From Achatina immaculata (Eukaryota; Mollusca; Gastropoda; Stylommatophora; Achatinidae), in assembly GCA_009760885.1 (NCBI GenBank), contig CM019700.1, forward strand, positions 1,250,001 to 1,314,000: DNA of 64,000 bases. Reading direction: 5' to 3'. The position numbers and the translations under genes are program-made. Within the stretch, counting starts at the first letter, position 1. The number at the start of each line of letters is the position of its first letter. This document shows, piece after piece, positions 43,656 to 53,850 of this stretch. The notes beneath the pieces are model-generated. The model did not search any database, had not been told where the DNA came from, and was given only the letters and a program-made list of their open reading frames with translations.

Positions 43656-45041
43656 TTGTTGATTTTTCAGACTACCTTGGACTATTTAAATAATGTTTTA
43701 AAATGTATCATACCACTGCCAAAAAAGGGTAACCTGAAATTATGCACCAACTACAGAACTGTTGCCCTGATTAGTCATGCCAGTAAAATTCTGTTAAAAA
43801 TCATAATGGGTAGACTTCGAAAGAAAATAGAAGAAGAAGTCAATATGGTCCAAGCTGGCTTCAGGCAAGGAAAAGGATCAAGAGATCATATATTCAATCT
43901 AAGATTAATAATAGAGAAATGCAGGGAGTTTAATGTGAATCTATATTTATCCTTTATAGACTACTCAAAGGCATTTGATTGTGTACAACACCAGAAACTT
44001 TGGGAAATAATGGAAAAAATGGGATTTCCAACACATTTGATACAATTAACATCACTGCTGTATTTAGACCAACAAGCAGCAGTAAGAATAAATGGTGAAA
44101 CAACAACTTGGTTTGACATAAAACAAGGGGTCCGTCAGGGGTGCATATTGTCACCCTACTTATTTAACTTGTATACTGAAAATATAATGAGGAATGTTAG
44201 AGAAGATGTAGACAAAGAATATTACGATGCCATAACAGTTGGAGGTTATGAAATACCAGAGATTAGATATGCTGATGACACAGTATTGCTGTCCACAACA
44301 CAAGAAGGAATGGAAAAACTAATTATGTCAGTCCGCAAGAACAGCGAAGAGCAGAACCTCTATCTTAATGCAAAGAAAACTAAAGTGATGACAACTGACA
44401 AAACAAACAAGGCAACTGAAATATGTATCAGTGAGGAAAAACTGGAAGAAGTGGAGAGTTTTGAATATCTTGGATCACTACTAACTAATAATGGAGATAC
44501 AATGCGGGAAATTAAACGGAGGACATCTATTGCTCTTCAGAAAGTAAAACAAATAAAGAATCTGTGGAGAGGAGCAGACAGAACCACAAAAATAAGATTT
44601 TTAAGGGCATGCATCTTTCCCATCGCAACATATGCCTGTGAGACCTGGACACTTAACAAAACAGCTGAGAAGCACATAAATGCCTTTGAATGTAAATGCT
44701 ATAGAAGAGTTCTCCAAATATCGTGGACACAAAAAAGAACAAATATATCTATATTACAAGAGCTTAATATTGAAGAAGGCTGGCTAGTAAAGAGGATTAA
44801 AGAGAGAAAACTGAAATATTTTGGCCACATTAAACGTCATGATAATTTAGAGAAGACCGTATTGGAAGGATACATAATGGGAAAAAGAAAAAGAGGAAGA
44901 CCGAAACGAAGATGGCTGCAAGACATCGTTGATGATCTGGAAATGGATGCAGCAGCAGCAGGCCATCTTGCTCACAACCGAGAGGCCTACAGGAGTGCTG
45001 TTTGGGAGGCAAAGTTCCGCAAGGGACATGCAAAGGAATGA
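43656..45041 (+). CDS. RTE-type reverse transcriptase, F1 family, 461-codon open frame (5'-truncated)
   Basis: This is the longest open frame and the best-preserved LINE protein here. Residues 18-50 (CIIPLPKKGN...YRTVALISHASK) are RT block 1 and 2. Block A is FIDYSKAFD with its Asp at 102, and block B is KQGVRQGCILSPYLFN (156-171). Block C is RYADDTVLLS with YADD at 205-208, block D is NAKKTKVM (238-245), and the primer grip is FEYLGSLLTNNG (269-280). The thumb has YACETWTLN, and the C-terminus has YFGHIKRHDN, KRKRGRPKRRW and KFRKGH. All three catalytic Asp positions are intact. The N-terminal endonuclease and any upstream domain are missing, and the first ~15 codons are probably flank, so the start used (TTG) is not biological. 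The stop falls in a GAAT tail. RT would copy the element's own RNA at a nicked site in the nucleus. As it stands this is a truncated, probably silent copy. Confidence 0.92.
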   Translation: MLIFQTTLDYLNNVLKCIIPLPKKGNLKLCTNYRTVALISHASKILLKIIMGRLRKKIEEEVNMVQAGFRQGKGSRDHIFNLRLIIEKCREFNVNLYLSFIDYSKAFDCVQHQKLWEIMEKMGFPTHLIQLTSLLYLDQQAAVRINGETTTWFDIKQGVRQGCILSPYLFNLYTENIMRNVREDVDKEYYDAITVGGYEIPEIRYADDTVLLSTTQEGMEKLIMSVRKNSEEQNLYLNAKKTKVMTTDKTNKATEICISEEKLEEVESFEYLGSLLTNNGDTMREIKRRTSIALQKVKQIKNLWRGADRTTKIRFLRACIFPIATYACETWTLNKTAEKHINAFECKCYRRVLQISWTQKRTNISILQELNIEEGWLVKRIKERKLKYFGHIKRHDNLEKTVLEGYIMGKRKRGRPKRRWLQDIVDDLEMDAAAAGHLAHNREAYRSAVWEAKFRKGHAKE

Positions 45042-45186
45042 ATGAGTTATATAGTTTTGTTTCATGGACAGAGGTTCAACTTTAAATTGCCATAAATGAT
45101 AAAAATAGGTATTGCGTCATATCCCCCTCAAACAATTGGCTGTCATAAAGAATAATAGTTTTAAAAAAAGTGTTTAGGGGCTGTAG

Positions 45187-45562
45187 TTAGTGTTTAGTAG
45201 ACTTATGGTTAATAAGCATTTATCTGTTTGATAGTCTAAGGGTTAATAAACGTTTATCTCTTTGATAGTCTAAGGGTTAATAAACATTTGAACATTGGAT
45301 AGTCTAAGGGTTAATAAACATTTATCTGTTTGATAGTGTAAGGGTTAATAAACATTTATCTATTGGGTAGTCTAAGGCTTAATAAACATGTATCTCTTTG
45401 ATAATCTAAAGGTTAATAAACAGTTATCTGTTTGGTAGTCTAAGGGTTAATAAACATTTAAGTATTCGATAGTCTAAGCGTTAATAAACATTTATCTGTT
45501 TGATAGTCTAAGGGTTAATAAAAATTTATCTGTTTGATAATCTAAGGCTTGATACACAATTA
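45187..45562 (+). repeat. Minisatellite, about 34-35 bp unit, about 11 copies
   Basis: Units read 'agtctaagggttaataaaca' plus 'tttatctgtttgat'. Confidence 0.95.
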
Positions 45563-45635
45563 TCTGCATGCTTTATGTTAGAAAGGACGTAACCACAGTG
45601 ATATTGATCTTAGCGCCACAAACACTATTTGCTAT

Positions 45636-47575
45636 TCATCATCATCATCTTTCTCTCCCTTGAGAGTATAGGCCACAGATAAAGGCTCCTTCCTTCCATG
45701 TGCATCCCTTGTCTCTGAGCACTGCCATAATTTCTCTTCTCCAAATAAGTCTAGGTCTTCCTCGTTTTCTATTTCCTTGAGAAGTCCATGTCAGTACCTG
45801 TCTTGCTATACTGGTGTCGGGTTTCCTTAGATTGTGGCCAATCCACCTCCATTTCCTAAACATGATTTGTAGGTTCATAGGTTCTTGTCCTGCCCAAGAC
45901 CTCCTCATTCCTGATCTTGTCCTGCCATTTAATGTTTAAAATCCTCCTCAAGCAGTATTTCATGAATGTTTGTATCCTCTGTTGTATTGTCTTGGTCATA
46001 ATACATATCTCTCCACCATATAGCGGGACAGTCTTTACGTTTGTATTGAAAAGCCTAAGTTTGGTTCTTGTTTTGATGTTTTTAGATGACCATATTTTGT
46101 TAAGCTGGATAAATGCTGTCCTTCTTCTTCTTCTTCGTTCGCTTCTACCATCAAGACCGCCCCGTGATCCTACTGAATTTACTCCTGTGGTCCTCATGTG
46201 GTCCCCGAGAAGACCACAAGAGATCTCCAAAAGGACCATAAGAGGTTCAGAGTATCGCGGGGCTTGGGCCTGTATTCTTGGTGGGTCTCAGAAGCGGGAT
46301 TGCGTGACACCGTGGTTTTCGTTGCACCAGTTTAATCTAGAATGGACTTTCTCACCGGAAAACCTCGACGTGTTTTAGATATCAGTACATTCCCGCCGGG
46401 TGAGAGGTGGTTGCCCATCCAGTCCAGCGTTGGACTTTCTCAACCGAAAATCTCAGCGTGATTAGGATACGCATATATCCTCCTCGGTTGAGAGGTTGCC
46501 TATCTAGACTGCACTGGTCCAGTGTCTCCGACTTCAGCATTTTGTGGTCGTGGGTGCTAACCTTCCTAGTTGTGACCAGGACGGAACTGTTGTTCAGGAT
46601 GACGAATTCTAGCTACTAGTAAGTTTCACTCCTGGGGTAAGCCGGTTTAGGCGTATTATCCCAGTATGGGTGTATTTAGGACGTGACCGACCTCTAGAGC
46701 GGAGGTACCGTGACATGAGTAGTCATCAAGTTTCACCCCTGGGTTAAGCCGGTTTAGGCATATTTCACCAGTATATAGGACGTGGCCGGCCTCTAGAGCA
46801 GAGGTGCCGTGGTATGAGCAGCTCTCGCCGCGAGACTACTGGACATACCGATTAAACGTCACTTTATCATTTCCATCACCTTTTTCACAGCGCGCCGCAC
46901 GGCAACCCTAATTGCATTTTCGCATTTCCTTCATTGGCGGGGAGAAGTTTCACCCCGTGCGCGGCAGCCGGAGAATCTCGCCAGCAGCGGGTTTTAGAGT
47001 TTTCCTTTTCCTAGATGAGTTATCAACCAAGACTCTCATCTACCGAAGCGTCTAGTTTTCAGGCGCCAGATATTCACCTTTCGTCCTTTCTCCTGTCAGT
47101 TTAAACAGTTCCGCCACGAGAAGGCCAGGAGCTGGACTTGGACTGTCAGAGGCTATTTGAGACGCATACATTGGAGACATTTAGTTGGAGTGGATATCGT
47201 TATCCCTCATCCCACCTCAGGCTATAACAGTCCTTAGAACCAAATGCTGTCCTGACCTTGTCTATTCTAGCTTTAACATCCTTTTCCGTTCCCCTGTATT
47301 TATCCACTGTGCTGCCTAAATATGTGAAATACTCTACTTCCTTAATTGGCACTCCCTCAGTTACCATGAGGCTATTGCTTGCATTATTACTTTTCATTGT
47401 CTTTGCGTTTTTTGTCTGTTAATATATAGTCCCGGTTTAGCTGCATTATTGCTTAAGATCTGAAGTTTCTCTTGCATTTGTGTGTGGCTGTGTGCCAGAA
47501 GTGCCACATCATCTGCGAACTCAAGATCTTCCAACTGGTTCACCACGATGAAGCTCAGAAGCGCTTCAGTATGTC
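45636..47575 (-). mobile_element. RTE-like LINE, F6 family, split by a 1.1-kb insertion
   Basis: The upstream part (47575 to 47242, minus) gives DLEFADDVALLAHSHTQMQE with catalytic FADD. After a frameshift come VEYFTYLGSTVDK and ARIDKVRTAF. The downstream part resumes at 46122 with TAFIQLNKIWSSKNIKTRTK, then RRILNIKWQDKIRNEE, and, shifted, WRWIGHNLRKPDTSIARQ and GNRKRGRPRLIWRRE. The protein continues exactly across the insertion, apart from the 12-bp duplication encoding R/K-T-A-F. The 3' end has a (GAT)n tail (catcatcatc at 45638 on the plus strand). Confidence 0.88.
46123..47241 (-). mobile_element. 1119-bp retroposed insertion of unknown family, (GAA)n-tailed
   Basis: It is bounded by aaatgctgtcct at 46111-46122 and 47242-47253. 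In the minus orientation it starts 'ggttctaaggactgttatag' and ends 'gcgaacgaagaagaagaaga', so it looks retroposed with a GAA tail. It is more G/C-rich than its surroundings. Internally it has two ~88-bp units with inverted repeats (tctcaccgg...ccgggtgaga; tctcaaccga...tcggttgaga) and a separate 107-bp tandem pair (46621 and 46728, sharing 'taagccggtttaggc'). No convincing protein is encoded. It could be the 5' region of a LINE joined to its tail, or a non-autonomous element. Confidence 0.75.
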
Positions 47576-48629
47576 CTAAGAAGTTTCGCAACAAGAAAAA
47601 CTACTTAAAATTATAAGAAAAAAAGACAGTGGAGATTTTCTTGAAAATTCCGTGAGAAGACAGAAGTTGGAGAACATTGTACAGACTGGAGGTGTCAGGG
47701 AGAAAAAAAAAGGGGGGGGGAGGAGGAGAAAAAGGGAAAGAGAAAAGGAGGGGGGGGGGGCAGGGATTTCGAAGCACTGACCACGTGAGTCAGAGAAAAG
47801 TAACGCATTTGTATTGATTGAAGAACCAAAGATGACAGCCAATTGTTTGGCAGGGAAATGACATAATACCTATTTTTAGTACTTATGGCAGTTGAAAGTT
47901 ACGAACTGTCTATGAAACAAAACTTTATGTCTACATTTGAAAAACAAAAATACATTATAAAAACGCTCATTAAATAGATCAAGGTAGTCTAAAAATAACC
48001 CACCGACTGCTGATTTATAACAGAAGTATTACTTTTAGCTATGTACACGTGAAAAGCAAAACTATGTTCAGCCTGCGGGACATGAATACACTATAATATA
48101 TTTTATTCGTCTGGCGCGGCAGGGCATCTAATGAATGAGTAAATACTGTACTGATATAGCACGACCTGACCTCGACGACGACAACAACAACAACAACAAC
48201 AATAATAACTGATGACAAATGCGGCTATGAAATAAAGTTAGAAAAAACATAAAGGATGAAAAACTATCAATTACTTCTCCAACATAAGGAAGTCTTAACC
48301 ACGAAGAAGCGAAACAAAACTATTGTTAATAATTAAAACAAAACATGGCAATCTCTACAAAGAATCTTAAGTTTCATGTATGTAGTTCGTTGAAAGTAAA
48401 CAAATTGAAAAAAAATCACAGGCACAAAACAAAACAGAGAACACGGAGGGCAGATCAGAGAAAAGATTTTAAGCAAAACGAGGGAGATGGCTAAAATAAA
48501 AGTTCTGCGGATGTTATGTAGGACCACAAAGCAAAACAAGCAAACAAAAAACAAAAAAAAAACTTACAAAAAAAAGAAAGGAATGAAGAAGAGCAGAATC
48601 AGAATATCTCTGATCAACTAAATCTACAT
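47576..48629. other. No gene recognised; G run and CAA run
   Basis: A poly-G/A stretch lies at 47703-47760 and a (CAA)n run at about 48178-48205. The rest is A-rich. Confidence 0.5.
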
Positions 48630-48945
48630 ACTCCCAAGAAACGGCCAAGCCATAATCTTCCGACGTAAGAACAGGACATTACACGCTGAGACATCGTCTA
48701 TGCCAGAAGCTGGAGATCGGCCCAAACAGACCTATGTGCCTGCAGAGAAGAGCAGCAGAAACCACATCACATTGTCCAGGGTTTTCTGCTACATAGCCCA
48801 CTCGGAAAAAGGACCAGACCACCCAAACCAAACAGGGGAAGCTCAACATGGATGCTGAAAACCTGAGACGAGCCATTGGGGGGGGGGGAGGAGGGTGGTG
48901 GGGGGATTGATGTGGTCTCCTTGCCTGGGAAAACTCGGAAGAAGA
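48630..48945 (+). mobile_element. RNase-H-type LINE (I/Jockey group), extreme 3' end
   Basis: Plus-strand codons from about 48663 read VRTGHYTLRHRLCQKLEIGP, then RPMCLQRRAAETTSHCPGFS. This matches the 'RTGHNRLRxHLxxxxxI...C.C....T..H.L..CP' domain that follows RNase H in I-like LINEs. After frameshifts it ends 'ggaaaactcggaagaagaag', a (GAA)n tail. The zinc-knuckle Cys pattern is damaged. Confidence 0.65.
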
Positions 48946-49002
48946 AGAAATCTACATCAAAATAAAACAGAAATTTCTTTTAAAACCTCGGATGTGTTAG
49001 GG

Positions 49003-49334
49003 AAATAGTTCGGTTAGACAAACTATGAATTGTAACAAAAGTGGTATTAGTTCAGTTAGACAAACTGTGAACTGTAAAAAAAAAAAAGAGTTGTAATAGT
49101 TCGGATAGACAAACTGGGAATTGTAATAAAAGTGGTAATAGTTTGGATAGACAAACTGGGAATTGTAATAAAAGTGGTAATAGTTCGGATAGACAAACTG
49201 GGAATTGTAATAAGAGTGGTAATAGTTCGGTTAGACAAACTGGGAATTGTAATAAGAGTGGTAATAGTTCGGTTAGACAAACTGGGAATTGTAATAAGAG
49301 TGGTAATAGTTCGGTTAGACAAACTGGGAATTGT

Positions 49335-49371
<37 letters not shown>
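49003..49371 (+). repeat. Minisatellite, 42-bp unit, ending in (GA)n
   Basis: Units read 'gttcggttagacaaactggg' and 'aattgtaataagagtggtaa'. The last unit passes into (GA)n at 49340. The 14-codon period explains the open frames on both strands. Confidence 0.95.
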
Positions 49372-49372
<1 letters not shown>

Positions 49373-49451
49373 GAAAGAGAATGAATTCCACAATTTGAGA
49401 TGCATTTCCCATAATTTATTGGAATAAGAATACGCCTGATAAGACACCAAG

Positions 49452-50040
49452 TAGGCAGCCTGGTTGGCTGAGTGGTGGGGCGCTCGGTCTGCTAATTTGG
49501 TGGCACTGGGTTCAGGTCCCCGCAGTGGGGATTTTTTTTTTGGTACCACCACACCAGAAGGGCCATGGGGTCAACCCAGCCTCTAAAAATAGGTACTGGA
49601 GAAATCTGGGGAAGGTTAATGCGACCAGGAGTGATACTGACCACATCAGACTTTCATGTGCTTAATGTCATGGAAATACGAGCCTAACACCGTTTTTCCC
49701 CCAGTATGCCTTAATGTCATGGAAATACGAGCCTAACACCGTTTTCCCCCAGTATGCCTTAATGTCATGGAAATACGAGCCTAACACCGTTTTTCCCCCA
49801 GTATGCCTTAATGTCATGGAAATACGAGCCTAACACCGTTTTTCCCCCAGTATGCCTTAATGTCATGGAAATACGAGCCTAACACCGTTTTTCCCCCAGT
49901 ATGCCTTAATGTCATGGAAATACGAGCCTAACACCGTTTTCCCCCAGTATGCCTTAATGTCATGGAAATACGAGCCTAACACCGTTTTTCCCCCAGTATG
50001 CCTTAATGTCATGGAAACAGGGATTTTACCTTGACCTAAC
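49452..50040 (+). mobile_element. tRNA-derived SINE, family S1, internally expanded
   Basis: Box A tggctgagtgg matches TRGYNNANNGG fully, and ggttcaggtcc is box B with one mismatch. The body matches the 36.03-kb copy: 'acccagcctctaaaaatagg', 'gagtgatactgaccacatca', 'gactttcatgtgcttaatgt'. The next segment is then repeated (49657-50018) before a unique end 'accttgacctaactgacacc'. Confidence 0.88.
49657..50018 (+). repeat. Minisatellite, 48-49 bp unit, 7-8 copies, inside a SINE
   Basis: Units read 'cttaatgtcatggaaatacg' then 'agcctaacaccgtttttccc' then 'ccagtatgc'. They differ only in T/C-run length. The 36-kb copy has this segment once. Confidence 0.95.
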
Positions 50041-50160
50041 TGACACCAAAAACGCACGCCATGTCAAGAAATATGTCTGATCCCATGCAAATCTGTTGCT
50101 TCTTTCCCACCCCCCAATTCCCCCCCCCCTTTACTATTTTGATTAGCCGTTTCTCTCCCC

Positions 50161-51838
50161 GTCGGTATGCTGACGACACATTACTGACAGCTGGGCTGAC
50201 GACACAGTACTGACAGCTGGGCTGACGACACATTACTGACAGCTGGGCTGACGACACATTACTGACAGCTGGGCTGACGACACAGTACTGACAGCTGGGC
50301 TGACGACACAGTACTGACAGCTGGGCTGACGACACATTACTGACAGCTGGGCTGACGACACAGTACTGACAGCTGGGCTGACGACACATTACTGACAGCT
50401 GGGCTGACGACACAGTACTGACAGCTGGGCTGACGACACATTACTGACAGCTGGGCTGACGACACATTACTGACAGCTGGGCTGACGACACAGTACTGAC
50501 AGCTGGGCTGACGACACATTACTGACAGCTGGGCTGACGACATTACTGACAGCTGGGCTGACGACACAGTACTGACAGCTGGGCTGACGACACAGTACTG
50601 ACAGCTGGGCTGACGACACAGTACTGACAGCTGGGCTGACGACACAGTACTGACAGCTGGGCTGACGACACAGTACTGACAGCTGGGCTGACGACACATT
50701 ACTGACAGCTGGGCTGACGACACAGTACTGACAGCTGGGCTGACGACACAGTACTGACAGCTGGGCTGACGACACATTACTGACAGCTGGGCTGACGACA
50801 CAGTACTGACAGCTGGGCTGACGACACATTACTGACAGCTGGGCTGACGACACATTACTGACAGCTGGGCTGACGACACAGTACTGACAGCTGGGCTGAC
50901 GACACATTACTGACAGCTGGGCTGACGACACATTACTGACAGCTGGGCTGACGACACATTACTGACAGCTGGGCTGACGACACAGTACTGACAGCTGGAC
51001 TGACGACACATTACTGACAGCTGGGCTGACGACACAATACTGACAGCTGAGCTGACGACACAGTACTGACAGATGAGAACCAGCAAGACCTGCAAAATCT
51101 CTTGGATAAAGTTGCCAAATTTCGTGAAAAGAAAGGCCTTACTTTGAACATCAAAAAGACAGAGACTATGGTTATATCTAAGAAACAGAATCCACCAGCA
51201 AGCAGTATAAAATTAAACGGAACCATTCTAAAGCAGGTGCAGAAATTCAAATACCTTGGAGCAGTAATAACTTCAGATGAGAAATGCAGAAGAGAAATTA
51301 GGAACAGAATAGGCCAAGCAAAGACTGCATTTCAGAGAATGAGAAACATATTATGCAACACACCCTTATCAATGAATGTTAGAAAACGAGTCCTAAAATG
51401 CTATATTGAACCTATCTTGTTATATGGAAGTGAATCATGGACAATAGGCAAGTCTGCACAAAAATCATTGGAAGCAGCAGAAATGTGGTTTATTAGAAGA
51501 ATGTTGCGAATCCCCTGGACAGCAAAAATAACTAATGAAGAATGTATGAGAAGAGCTGGAGAGACAAAAAACCTTGTCAAAAAGATAAGAGAGAGACAAT
51601 GTACTTTAATAGGACATGCAATGAGAAGAGGGGGCATTGAAAATATTATAACAACAGGAAAAATAGAAGGAAGAAGATCAAGAGGAAGACCAAGAGAAAT
51701 GATACAGGACAGTCTGACGGGATGGTGTGAGAGGAGATCACCAACTGAGCTGATGGTCTGCATGAAGGATCGTGTACCATGGAGAAGCATAATAATCAAC
51801 GCCAGTTGGCACGGCACCTGATGATGATGATGTTCTTT
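50161..51838 (+). mobile_element. RTE-type LINE, F2 family, with amplified YADD segment
   Basis: From 'gtcggtatgctgacgacaca' (codons for RYADDT) the copy enters a 35-fold 26-bp array. It leaves it in the YADD-proximal codons (DEN QQDLQNLLDKVAK) and continues as a 239-codon open frame to ASWHGT, with KGLTLNIKKTE, FKYLGAVITSDEK, LLYGSESW, RRMLRIPWTAK and RPREMIQDSL. (GAT)n tail at 51820-51831. The frame downstream is intact, but the array puts stops in every plus frame, so RT cannot be made. Upstream of 50161 the sequence is unrelated, so the copy is 5'-truncated at the active site. Confidence 0.93.
50169..51075 (+). repeat. 26-bp minisatellite made of the RT active-site codons, 35 units
   Basis: Each unit is 'gctgacgacacagtactgac' plus 'agctgg', that is the Ala-Asp-Asp codons and what follows. 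Units start at 50169 and the last at 51051. 34 x 26 fits exactly if one unit (near 50535) is 24 bp, as seen. A G/T variant (cagta or catta) alternates irregularly along the array, and one late unit has caata. 26 is not divisible by three, so the frame rotates. Confidence 0.97.
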
Positions 51839-52565
51839 CTGAAGCCGCCGCTGCGCCACCCACCAAAACAGAAAGTCATCGTCTTGGAGCGATGCATGAA
51901 CTGTACCCCTCCTCCTTGTTTTGTTCTCATCCCCCCTCCTTTTTTTTCAAAATCAGATGTTTTAAGTAACAAAGAGAGGAAAGTGTAACATCGTTTATCA
52001 TTTTTTTTCCCTCTCTCAAGAACGCCCGCCTCATCCTGGAGAGGCCGCTGTTTACAATGAAGCGCCACTCATTCCAGGCTGTCAATGCAAAAGCTGTGTT
52101 CAAACAAATCATGGATTATGGGCCTTGCATTGCATGAGCCGTAATCTCCACCGAAAAGAAAAACCACTTTCTGAAGTGATGACGCCAGAGCGAGAGAGTC
52201 AGTCGACGCCATTAAGTTTTTGTTTTTTTTAATAGAACCAAGTGCACAAAAACAGGGAAAGATTTTTTTTTCTGTTCTGAAGTTTGGCAGAAGACAGAGA
52301 GTGTGAAGAAGAGAGACATACCTAAATGGCCGGGCTGCCTGGTTTGGTGTGAAAACAACAAGTGAATTGATTCGGGACATGGAAGATCGAGCGAGATGGA
52401 GAGAGAGAGAGATGACCGCCTACGACTGTCGGCATGGCACCGATCTGATCTGATCTGATGAAGTCTGATCGTAGAAGAAATAAATCTGGTAGGAAAGTTA
52501 TTTTGGCTGTTCTGAATGTGGTTATAGAACGTAGAAAACGCGATAAACTGAAAAACGGAAACAGT
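51839..52565. other. No gene recognised
   Basis: A 103-codon minus frame (52069-52380) shows no domain. A short GA run lies at 52398. Confidence 0.5.
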
Positions 52566-52985
52566 TGTTTACACTTCGTAAGTTGGTTATCAGCTGTTTA
52601 CACGTTCATGAGTTGGTTATCAGGTGTTTACAAGTTCATAAGTTGGTTATCAACTGTTTACAAGTTCATAAGTTGGTTATCAACTGTTTACAAGTGCATA
52701 AGTTGGTTATCAACTGTTTACAAGTTCATAAGTTGGTTATCAACTGTTTACAAGTGCATAAGTTGGTTATCAACTGTTTACAAGTTCATGAGTTGGTTAT
52801 CAACTGTTTACAAGTTCATAAGTTGGTAATCAAATGTTTACAAGTTTATGAGTTGGTTATCAACTATTTACAAGTTCATAAGTTGGTTATCAACTGTTTA
52901 CAAGTTCATAAGTTGGTAATCAAATGTTTACAAGTTCATAAGTTGGTTATCAACTATTTACACGTTCATAAGTTGGTTATCAAAT
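52566..52985 (+). repeat. Minisatellite, 30-bp unit, 14 copies
   Basis: Units read 'agttggttatcaactgttta' plus 'caagttcata'. The 10-codon period yields open frames with VHKLVINCLQ, which are artefacts. Confidence 0.95.
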
Positions 52986-53850
52986 AGACACCAAAATAAG
53001 TAACAGTAGTTATAGATAAATAAATGCAAAGCGGGGAAACGTATTTAAAGAATAAATAAATGCAAAAAAAAAGACATGGAAAAAATGAAAGTTATCTAGA
53101 ATAAATAAATGCTATAAAAGAGAAAATTAGCTAGAAAAATTACTTTTCTGTAGAGAAGTTGATTATAGAACTGAGAAATGCAACAAAAAAAAAAAGGATT
53201 TTAAAAAATACATATTCTGTATTTTTGATGTTTTCTTGCTTGTTTTCCACAAAAGTACACAGTAATGAATAAACATATTTATAGCATTGTTTTTTTTTTA
53301 AACTAGTTCTATTTTGTTTCGTTTTTTTTTTCTTCTCCTTTCATTTTTAAAACGTCCAACCACTAAAAAAGTCTGTAACAATCACATGCATATCTTTGCT
53401 AATTACTTTGCCAGTTGAGTTTCTGAAGTTCTCTCTCTCTCTCTGCTTTTGTCTCATGATTCATTTTGTTGTTTCCTTTCATTCTTCATACCGTATCCAA
53501 GAAATCTGGGGTGAATGTAGAGAAATACTTTGATTGGTTGCTCCGACAACGTAAACATAACGGATTTTTGTCCTGTTACCTCCTGGTCTAAATCTGCGCG
53601 CTGTCTTTCTACTCATGGAGTTTATTTTTGCCTGAATATCGTATTTAACTCTTCATGCATTGACAGACGGTGTATAGGTGTGCACGGTTTAGCTCTTATC
53701 GTAGCAAACAAAGAGGAAAAAAAAATGCCAAGAGCACACAACGACCCCGATAGGACGCAGTGGCTATATTTAGTTCATATTTTAGTTTAAACGATGAATC
53801 TAAAAAAAAAGCTAAGTTGTGTGTGTGTGCGTGTGTGTATATGTGTGTGT
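52986..53850. other. No gene recognised; GT run at the end
   Basis: A/T-rich with poly-A and poly-T runs. (GT)n-like alternation at 53820-53855. Confidence 0.5.

Noticed and set aside
46123..47241. LTR or solo LTR
   Set aside because: Ends lack TG...CA termini, the duplication is 12 bp instead of 4-6 bp, and one end is a GAA run.
50169..51075. CRISPR-like array of short repeats
   Set aside because: Units are directly adjacent with no unique spacers, the unit is clearly derived from an RT gene, and the surroundings are eukaryotic retroelements.
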